Positions 1 to 5,434 of a DNA stretch of 23,084 bases are shown here, piece by piece (positions within the stretch are counted from its first letter, which is position 1; the number at the start of each line of letters is the position of its first letter). The notes below the pieces were generated by a model that saw only the letters and a program-made list of their open reading frames with translations, made no database searches and was not told the DNA's origin. Source of the stretch: Thiopontia sp964344435 (GTDB lineage Bacteria; Pseudomonadota; Gammaproteobacteria; GCF-002020875); the NCBI GenBank assembly GCA_964344435.1, contig CAYFNH010000032.1:1-23084 (forward strand), in the 5' to 3' direction. The translations under genes were made by a program, and so were the position numbers.

Positions 1-273
1 GTGTTCCCCATGCCTATGGGGATGAACCGCTGAAGTTGACCCGTTTACCGGGATGGAGATTGTGTTCCCCATGCCTATGGGGATGAACCGGCTGAGAACG
101 AGAAGGTTGTTAAGCACATGGAGTGTTCCCCATGCCTATGGGGATGAACCGCCATAGATAACTGTGAGGAGCCTGTTGGTTATGTGTTCCCCATGCCTAT
201 GGGGATGAACCGGATCGGGTATCGGCGTGAACCTCCATCTCCTGGTGTTCCCCATGCCTATGGAGATGATTGG
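1..273 (+). CRISPR. CRISPR array, leader-distal end, type I-E-like repeat
   Basis: Five repeat units are visible at 1-29, 62-90, 123-151, 184-212 and 245-273, separated by four spacers of exactly 32 bp (30-61, 91-122, 152-183, 213-244). The first four repeats are identical, begin GTGTTCCCC and end GGGGATGAACCG. Each has 6-bp palindromic arms, CCCCAT and ATGGGG, around GCCT, as expected for Cas6e processing. Repeat length, spacer length and sequence resemble the E. coli type I-E repeat, which is the basis for the subtype. The fifth unit departs from consensus at four positions, all in its 3' third, which marks the trailer end. Leader, newest spacers and cas genes should therefore lie left of the window. 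The array starts at base 1, so its true length is unknown. No cas gene is present here. Confidence 0.97.
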
Positions 274-342
274 ATAAATTGGATGGTGACAAATCAGGGG
301 CTGCCATTACCTCTGGGAGAACCTATTTTATGTTTGAAAAAA

Positions 343-357
343 TTGTGCATCGCACAA
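343..357. promoter_or_regulatory. TGC-N3-GCA palindrome upstream of phaP promoter
   Basis: TTGTGC and GCACAA flank ATC, giving a perfect 6-bp inverted repeat seven bases upstream of the -35 element of the phaP promoter. Its TGC-N3-GCA core resembles sites described for the PHA-responsive repressor PhaR. The position suits an operator, but no phaR gene lies in the window, so the regulator is inferred. Confidence 0.4.
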
Positions 358-364
358 AAAATGG

Positions 365-393
365 TTGACAGGGCGTCTGAAGCGCTCTATGCT
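365..393 (+). promoter_or_regulatory. sigma-70-type promoter of phaP
   Basis: A perfect -35 hexamer TTGACA (365-370) is followed after exactly 17 bp by TATGCT (388-393), which matches four of six -10 positions. The phaP start codon is 44 bases further on. The motif TGCACTGCA (393-401) overlaps the end of the -10 element, where a bound repressor would block transcription. Confidence 0.6.
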
Positions 394-401
394 GCACTGC
401 A
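393..401. promoter_or_regulatory. TGCACTGCA motif at phaP promoter (candidate PHA operator)
   Basis: TGCACTGCA overlaps the phaP -10 region. The same nine bases occur at 3012-3020 upstream of phaE. The match extends to ATG(C/T)TGCACTGCA, 12 of 13 identical bases between 389-401 and 3008-3020. Sharing between two promoters of one pathway suggests a common operator. PhaR-type repressors favour TGC/GCA-rich sites, but the assignment is inference. Confidence 0.4.
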
Positions 402-436
402 ACAATTTCATTTAACCATTTGCAGGAGAGCATACA

Positions 437-805
437 ATGAATAAGCCACAAGAGATTTTCGAGATGATTGAGAAGGCCGGTAAGGAGTCTGTTAACACCA
501 TGCGTGAGTTTGGTGAGCTGCAGATGAATACCTGGAACGAGATGATGAACAAGCAATTGGAGCTGTTCAACACGGTTGTTGCCTCTGCCGGTGCACAGGC
601 ACAGGTGATGAGTGAAGCAAAAGATATGGAAGAGGCGGTACGCACACAGGTTGAGCTCAACCGACAGCTGGGTGAAGAGATGATCGAGAAGAGCCGTGAG
701 TCTCTGGAGATGAGTCAGAAGGCGGGTGAAGAGTACCGCGCCTTTGCCGAGGGGGTGATGAAGCAGACTGCAGAGCGTTTTGAAGCAGTCAAGCAGGCGG
801 CATAA
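437..805 (+). CDS. phaP: Phasin family protein (PHA granule surface protein)
   Basis: A 122-residue protein that is almost entirely predicted amphipathic helix, rich in Glu, Gln, Met and Ala, with no signal peptide or membrane segment. The N-terminal stretch (about 1-45, containing EIFEMIEKAGKESVNTMREF) and overall size fit the short phasins that coat polyhydroxyalkanoate granules and control their number and size. The ATG at 437 follows an AGGAG Shine-Dalgarno with good spacing. The gene has its own promoter (365-393) and a strong terminator (819-850), so it can be expressed far above its neighbours, as expected for an abundant granule protein. It sits 86 bp before phaB. Family assignment is firm. 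The symbol rests on context and helical character, since phasins diverge strongly. Confidence 0.88.
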   Translation: MNKPQEIFEMIEKAGKESVNTMREFGELQMNTWNEMMNKQLELFNTVVASAGAQAQVMSEAKDMEEAVRTQVELNRQLGEEMIEKSRESLEMSQKAGEEYRAFAEGVMKQTAERFEAVKQAA

Positions 806-818
806 AATCAGTGTGATG

Positions 819-850
819 AAAAGCTGGCTGTGATGATGCAGCCAGCTTTT
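819..850 (+). terminator. Rho-independent terminator after phaP
   Basis: AAAAGCTGGCTG (819-830) pairs perfectly with CAGCCAGCTTTT (839-850) across an 8-base loop. The right arm ends in TTTT and is followed by CCATTTTT. It separates phaP from phaB and could attenuate read-through. Confidence 0.8.
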
Positions 851-891
851 CCATTTTTGGTCAGGACTATTTTTATATCAAGGGGGTTTAG

Positions 892-1629
892 ATGAGCTCA
901 CAAGGAAAAATCGCGGTTGTTACCGGGGGTACCGGTGGTATTGGCAGTGCAATATGCAAACGTCTGGTTGCTGAGGGGGCGACGGTCGTTGCCATCAGTT
1001 ACAGCATGTCAGAGGAAGAGATTGCCGCCTGGAAGGCGGAGCACGGAGAGGTTGAGGTGCTCAATGCCGATGTCTCCAGTGCCGAAGATGCGGCACGGGT
1101 CATGGCTGAGGTTGCCGAGGCTCACGGTAGAGTGGATATCGTGGTCAACTGCGCCGGTATTACCCGTGATACCACCTTCAAGAAGATGGATGCAGAGAAG
1201 TGGAATGCAGTGATCGACACCAACCTCAACAGCGTCTACAACGTTACTCAGCCGGCATGGAATGCAATGCTGGAGAATGGCTTTGGGCGAGTGATCAATA
1301 TCGCTTCCGTCAATGGGCAGCGTGGGCAGTTCGGGCAGGCCAACTACTCTGCTGCCAAGGCAGGGATGCATGGTTTCACCATGGCACTGGCCTACGAGGG
1401 GGCGACCAAGGGGGTTACCGCCAACACCGTCTCACCCGGGTATATCGAAACCGCAATGACTGCGGCGATGCGTGATGATGTACGGGATGCGATTGTTGGT
1501 GGCATTCCAATGCGTCGTATGGGCACTCCGGAGGAGATTGCCTCAGCAGTTGCCTACCTTGCTTCGGATGAGGCAACCTACATTACTGGTGCCAATATCC
1601 CGGTTAATGGTGGGCTATTTATCCACTAA
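892..1629 (+). CDS. phaB: Acetoacetyl-CoA reductase, NADPH-dependent (SDR family)
   Basis: A 245-residue short-chain dehydrogenase that reduces acetoacetyl-CoA to (R)-3-hydroxybutyryl-CoA, the monomer for PHB. Visible SDR features are the Rossmann motif TGGTGGIG (about residues 12-19), NCAG near 85-88 in place of the usual NNAG, the catalytic serine in INIASVNGQ, and the YSAAK Tyr-x3-Lys pair. The signature SVNGQRGQFGQANYSAAKAG and the C-terminal NGG are characteristic of PhaB and separate it from FabG, its closest alternative. Start at 892 is supported by AAGGGGG five bases upstream. It follows phaP after the phaP terminator; no convincing separate promoter was seen in 851-891, so expression may rely partly on read-through. 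It converges with phaA on a shared bidirectional terminator. Confidence 0.95.
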   Translation: MSSQGKIAVVTGGTGGIGSAICKRLVAEGATVVAISYSMSEEEIAAWKAEHGEVEVLNADVSSAEDAARVMAEVAEAHGRVDIVVNCAGITRDTTFKKMDAEKWNAVIDTNLNSVYNVTQPAWNAMLENGFGRVINIASVNGQRGQFGQANYSAAKAGMHGFTMALAYEGATKGVTANTVSPGYIETAMTAAMRDDVRDAIVGGIPMRRMGTPEEIASAVAYLASDEATYITGANIPVNGGLFIH

Positions 1630-1656
1630 CAACCTGTTGATTGGAGTGTAAACGAT

Positions 1657-1686
1657 AAAAAAGGCCCTCAAGCGAGGGCCTTTTTT
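1657..1686. terminator. Bidirectional terminator between phaB and phaA
   Basis: AAAAAAGGCCCTC (1657-1669) and GAGGGCCTTTTTT (1674-1686) form a perfect 13-bp stem with loop AAGC. There is a T-run on the right on the plus strand and, by symmetry, on the minus strand too. It lies 27 bases after the phaB stop and 23 bases beyond the phaA stop, so it can end both convergent transcripts. Confidence 0.92.
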
Positions 1687-1709
1687 ATGGGAGTGAAGTG
1701 TAGTGAGTG

Positions 1710-2894
1710 TTACAGCTTCTCCACCGCCATTGCCACACCCTGGCCACCACCAATGCAGAGGGTAGCCAGGCCGCGTCTGGCTTCACCACGCTTCATCTCA
1801 TGCAGCAGAGTGACCAGCACCCGGCAGCCAGAGGCACCAATCGGGTGGCCCAGGGCAATTGCGCCTCCATTGACGTTGACCTTATTGGTGTCCCACCCCA
1901 TCTCCTGATTGACACAGATTGCCTGAGCTGCGAAGGCCTCATTGGCTTCGATTTGATCGAGCTCATCCACGCTCCATCCGGCCTTCTGCAGGCACTTGGT
2001 CGAGGCCGGAATTGGCCCGGTTCCCATGATGGATGGGTCGACGCCCGCAGAGGCGAAGGCGGCGATGCGTACCAGCGGAGTCAACCCCAACTCCTTCGCC
2101 TTCTCCTCGGCCATCACCATCACCGCAGCGGCCCCATCGTTGATCCCGGAGGCGTTGCCGGCGGTTACGCTGCCATCGCGGGAGAAGGCAGGGCGTAGTC
2201 CGGCCAGCTTGTCGGCTGTAGTACCGGCACGTGGATACTCATCACGATCAAAGCTGATCGGGTCTCCCTTGCGCTGGGGGATCTCTACCGTAACGATCTC
2301 ATCGGCAAAGCGGTTGTCGGCCAATGCGGTTTCGGCAAGCTGCTGGGAATTTGCCGCAAACGCATCCTGCTGCTCGCGGGAGATCTCGAACTGGTCGGCA
2401 ATATTCTGTGCGGTGGTTCCCATATGGTAGTCATTGAAGGCATCCCACAGGCCATCCACAATCATGGTGTCCTTCATCTTCCAGTCGCCCATTTTCTGCC
2501 CTTCGCGTGAACGTGGCAGTACGTGAGCGGAGAGGCTCATATTCTCCTGACCGCCCGCAATCACGATTTCGGCATCACCACAGGCGACTGTCTGCATCGC
2601 CAGGTGGACTGCCTTGAGGCCACTGCCACACACCTTGTTGATGGTCATGGCCGGAGTCTCCACTGGCAGACCGGCCTCCAGCACCGTCTGACGGGCCGGG
2701 TTCTGTCCCACACCGGCAGTCAGCACCTGTCCCAGAATCACCTCGTCAATCTGCTCGGCAGCAACCCCGGTACGCTGTAGCAACCCCTTGATGACCGCTG
2801 CACCAAGCTGATGAGCCGGAGTGGTGGAGAGAGAGCCGCCGAAACTGCCGATGGCAGTACGAACGGCGTCGACGATAACAATATTGCTCTGCAT
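1710..2894 (-). CDS. phaA: Acetyl-CoA acetyltransferase (beta-ketothiolase)
   Basis: A 394-residue class II biosynthetic thiolase that condenses two acetyl-CoA to acetoacetyl-CoA, the first step of PHB synthesis. The nucleophile Cys89 lies in NKVCGSGLKAVH, the catalytic His350 in NGGAIALGHPIGASG, and the proton-transfer Cys380 in CIGGGQG. Length and residue positions match well-studied PhaA thiolases (about 392 residues). The ATG at 2892-2894 is preceded on the minus strand by GAGGAG with normal spacing. It is transcribed convergently to phaB and divergently from phaE-phaC, so the three-step pathway is contiguous but split over both strands. It could also serve other acetoacetyl-CoA needs, but the flanking pha genes make PHB synthesis the main role. 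Confidence 0.96.
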   Translation of the reverse strand: MQSNIVIVDAVRTAIGSFGGSLSTTPAHQLGAAVIKGLLQRTGVAAEQIDEVILGQVLTAGVGQNPARQTVLEAGLPVETPAMTINKVCGSGLKAVHLAMQTVACGDAEIVIAGGQENMSLSAHVLPRSREGQKMGDWKMKDTMIVDGLWDAFNDYHMGTTAQNIADQFEISREQQDAFAANSQQLAETALADNRFADEIVTVEIPQRKGDPISFDRDEYPRAGTTADKLAGLRPAFSRDGSVTAGNASGINDGAAAVMVMAEEKAKELGLTPLVRIAAFASAGVDPSIMGTGPIPASTKCLQKAGWSVDELDQIEANEAFAAQAICVNQEMGWDTNKVNVNGGAIALGHPIGASGCRVLVTLLHEMKRGEARRGLATLCIGGGQGVAMAVEKL

Positions 2895-3007
2895 GGTGTG
2901 GTCTCCTCGAAATAATGAGATGGGTCGATAATGCTTGATGGGCTTTTTACCAAAAAGTGGGGTAAGTTCCTATCAATAGTAGCTATTAAGGAGTTTCAGG
3001 AGGGTAA

Positions 3008-4180
3008 ATGTTGCACTGCACAAATCATCCTGATACATTGCCCTGCAAAGATCAACAACAGGGGTTAAACCAAATGAGCAAATCACCTTTCTGGAATGAA
3101 GAGTGGATGAAAGTCCAGCAGGACTACTGGAAACAGTGGAGTGAAATGAGTCAGCGTGCAGCGGGTATGGCAGCTCCGGCCAAATCCCCCTGGGAACAGT
3201 CCATGGAGCACTGGTGGCAGGCGGTTGCCCCCAATGCAGATCGCTCTGCCTCGGCACTGATGGAGAAGATGATGGATCAGGGCAAACAGTTCTTCCGTAT
3301 GGTGGAGGGGCTGCAGCAGGGACTGAATCAGGAGCAGGATTGGACACAATCGATCGATAGCCTGTTTACCCCCTTTCAGAGCCAGCTGAGTGATGGTCTG
3401 CATGCAGCGATGGAGCAGCTCAACCGCAGCAGCTCCTTCTGGCAGTCGCCCCTGGAGCAGTGGCAGGCGTTTGCCAGCAAGGCCATTCCCTACGCCAGTG
3501 ACCCCTTCAGTGTCGACCTCTCCCAGAGTATGGGCCATCTCTCCCAGTTTCTCGGGGCGCCCGGTCTGGGCTACTCTCGCGAGACCGAAGAAGAGTACAA
3601 GCAGCTGCTGCTCTCCTGGAGTGAGTATCAGAAGGCGCTGCAACACTATATGGAGAGTCTGATTGACCTGGCACCACTCTCGGTGGAGCGTCTCAAGCAG
3701 AAGATAGAGGCGCTGCAGAGTGCCGGAGAGAAAGTGGGTTCCGCCCGTCAGCTGTTCGATTTGTGGACAACAGCCAGTGAAGAGGTCTATGGCGAGCGTA
3801 CCATCACCCCAGAGTATGCCAAGGTACATGGTGAACTGGTCAATGCACTGATGCGAGTCAAGCAGAAGAGCCATGACCTGATTGATGATCGTCTGATTGC
3901 ACTGGGGATCCCCAGCCAGCGGGAGATGCGTACCATGCAGGATCGCCTGCAGGAGACCCGGCGTGAGCTGCGTTCACTGCGCAGCGAGATGCGTGCCCTG
4001 AAGCGTGCCCAGTCTGAAGCTGCGGCAGCGGCAGAGCAAAAGACGGATCGACCACAGCCAGCTCAGCCACAAACTGGCCAGCCGCAGAGTGTGAAAAAGG
4101 CTGCAGTGAAAAAGAGCGCAGTGAAGAAGGCCGCTACCAAAAAGCGTGCAACACGCAAAAAGGCATCCGTGACCAAATAG
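3008..4180 (+). CDS. phaE: Class III PHA synthase subunit PhaE
   Basis: The non-catalytic partner of PhaC in two-subunit PHA synthases. The protein is 390 residues from the ATG at 3008. The conserved-looking start MSKSPFWNEEWMKVQQDYW begins at residue 23 (ATG 3074), and most PhaE proteins start there. However, 3008 has a very strong AGGAGG four bases upstream, while 3074 has only AGGGG. The 22 extra residues look unlike a protein domain and include the TGCACTGCA motif, so 3074 remains a serious alternative. The body is Trp- and Gln-rich helix, with a likely coiled coil around residues 300-335 (heptad-like RDRLQETRRELRSLRSEMRA region). A Pro/Gln linker follows, then a strongly basic Lys/Ala tail over the last 30 residues, containing KKAAVKKSAVKKAATKK. 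It is followed 36 bp later by phaC, an obvious operon. Confidence 0.92.
   Translation: MLHCTNHPDTLPCKDQQQGLNQMSKSPFWNEEWMKVQQDYWKQWSEMSQRAAGMAAPAKSPWEQSMEHWWQAVAPNADRSASALMEKMMDQGKQFFRMVEGLQQGLNQEQDWTQSIDSLFTPFQSQLSDGLHAAMEQLNRSSSFWQSPLEQWQAFASKAIPYASDPFSVDLSQSMGHLSQFLGAPGLGYSRETEEEYKQLLLSWSEYQKALQHYMESLIDLAPLSVERLKQKIEALQSAGEKVGSARQLFDLWTTASEEVYGERTITPEYAKVHGELVNALMRVKQKSHDLIDDRLIALGIPSQREMRTMQDRLQETRRELRSLRSEMRALKRAQSEAAAAAEQKTDRPQPAQPQTGQPQSVKKAAVKKSAVKKAATKKRATRKKASVTK
3012..3020. promoter_or_regulatory. TGCACTGCA motif at the phaE 5' end (candidate PHA operator)
   Basis: Second copy of the motif seen at the phaP promoter (393-401). It lies between the two possible phaE start codons (3008 and 3074), in the phaA-phaE divergent region. 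If it is an operator, the 3074 start becomes more plausible. The binding protein is not known from this sequence. Confidence 0.35.
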
Positions 4181-4216
4181 TGGCGCACTCAGTGACAAGG
4201 AATTAGGAACAGAATC

Positions 4217-5287
4217 ATGCAACCATTCAATATCCGCCCTGACCAACTGGGCAAAGAGATCCATGACTACGGGCGTAAACTGGGCAAGGGGGTGGAGAAC
4301 CTGCTCAATGCCGGTGAGATTGACGAGGGGGTAACCCCCCGGGTTGAGGTCTATCGGGAAGACAAGCTTCGACTCTACCGTTATCAGGCGCCGGGTGATG
4401 TGGTACAGAACCCGACCCCACTGCTGGTGATCTATGCGCTGGTCAATCGCCCCTACATGGCAGATATTCAGGAGGATCGCTCCACCATCCGCAACCTGTT
4501 GCAGCAGGGGCAGGATGTCTACCTGATTGACTGGGGCTACCCGGACAACAGTGACCGCAGTCTCACCATGGATGACTACATCAACGGCTATATCGATCGT
4601 TGTGTGGATGAGATCTGTGAGCGCCACAACCTTCCCGCCATCAATATCCTTGGTATCTGCCAGGGGGGTAGCTTCAGCCTCTGTTACACCTCACTGCACC
4701 AGGAGAAGGTGAAGAATCTGGTCACCATGGTGACCCCGGTCGATTTTCAGACCCCCGACAACATGCTCTCCTGCTGGGTGCAGAATATGGATGTCGATCT
4801 GCTGGTCGATACCATGGGCAATATCCCCGGCGACATGCTCAACTGGAGCTTTCTCTCCCTCAAGCCATTCAGCCTCACTGGTCAGAAATATCTGGGTATG
4901 GTCGACCTGCTGGATGACGAGAAGCGGCTCAAGAACTTCCTGCGGATGGAGAAGTGGATCTTTGACAGCCCCGATCAGGCAGGAGAGACCTTCCGCCAGT
5001 TCCTCAAGGAGTTCTATCAGGGTAATGCCTTTCTCAATGGTGGAACCGAGCTCGGTGGTCAGGAGGTAGCGCTGAAGAACATCACCTGCCCGATCCTCAA
5101 TGTCTTTGCCGAACAGGATCACCTGGTGCCCCCGGCCGCCTCGAAGGCACTCGATGGGCTGACTGCCAGCCGGGATTACACCGAGCTGAGCTTCTCTGGA
5201 GGCCATATCGGGATTTATGTCAGTGGCAAGGCACAGGCACAGGTGACTCCGGCCATCAGCAGCTGGTTGGAGCAGCACAGCCGGTAA
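4217..5287 (+). CDS. phaC: Class III poly(3-hydroxyalkanoate) synthase catalytic subunit
   Basis: A 356-residue alpha/beta-hydrolase-fold enzyme that polymerises 3-hydroxyacyl-CoA, releasing CoA, at the granule surface. The lipase-like box GICQGG carries the nucleophile Cys148, with Asp301 in FAEQDHLVPP and His330 in FSGGHIGIYVSG. These match the Cys-Asp-His triad of Allochromatium vinosum PhaC within one residue. The length is typical of class III; class I and II enzymes have about 200 more N-terminal residues. The partner subunit is encoded immediately upstream. The ATG at 4217 is preceded by AGGA with suitable spacing. A strong terminator at 5332-5368 ends the phaEC unit. Class, function and start are all well supported. 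Confidence 0.97.
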   Translation: MQPFNIRPDQLGKEIHDYGRKLGKGVENLLNAGEIDEGVTPRVEVYREDKLRLYRYQAPGDVVQNPTPLLVIYALVNRPYMADIQEDRSTIRNLLQQGQDVYLIDWGYPDNSDRSLTMDDYINGYIDRCVDEICERHNLPAINILGICQGGSFSLCYTSLHQEKVKNLVTMVTPVDFQTPDNMLSCWVQNMDVDLLVDTMGNIPGDMLNWSFLSLKPFSLTGQKYLGMVDLLDDEKRLKNFLRMEKWIFDSPDQAGETFRQFLKEFYQGNAFLNGGTELGGQEVALKNITCPILNVFAEQDHLVPPAASKALDGLTASRDYTELSFSGGHIGIYVSGKAQAQVTPAISSWLEQHSR

Positions 5288-5331
5288 TCACGTACAAATC
5301 GTCTTGAAATCATTCGATAAGTGGTACTCCT

Positions 5332-5368
5332 GCAAAAAGGCCATCCCATACCGGGGTGGCCTTTTTGC
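5332..5368. terminator. Terminator after phaC
   Basis: GCAAAAAGGCCA (5332-5343) pairs perfectly with TGGCCTTTTTGC (5357-5368). The stem continues inward through a T-G wobble and three C-G pairs around a short loop, about 16 bp in total. The embedded A5/T5 tracts could make it work in both directions, although only phaEC obviously needs it. Confidence 0.88.
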
Positions 5369-5414
5369 GGTAGAGAGGGTAGAGTGTTTTGCCAATTTTC
5401 AAAAGCTGAGGGTG

Positions 5415-5427
5415 CGTGAACTTCACG
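5415..5427. promoter_or_regulatory. Palindrome just upstream of first hybrid kinase
   Basis: CGTGAACTTCACG is a perfect palindrome of two 6-bp arms around a single C, eight bases before the kinase start codon at 5435. It occupies the region where a Shine-Dalgarno would be expected. It may be an operator or an RNA hairpin controlling translation. No function can be assigned. Confidence 0.3.
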
Positions 5428-5434
5428 ATCAGGA

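Noticed and set aside
184..444. 86-codon plus-strand frame across the CRISPR end and phaP promoter
   Set aside because: It is built from repeat and spacer sequence plus promoter DNA, has no ribosome site and no protein-like composition.
1707..2198. Plus-strand frames opposite phaA
   Set aside because: phaA on the minus strand has complete thiolase motifs; the plus frames are shadows that start inside or next to the terminator.
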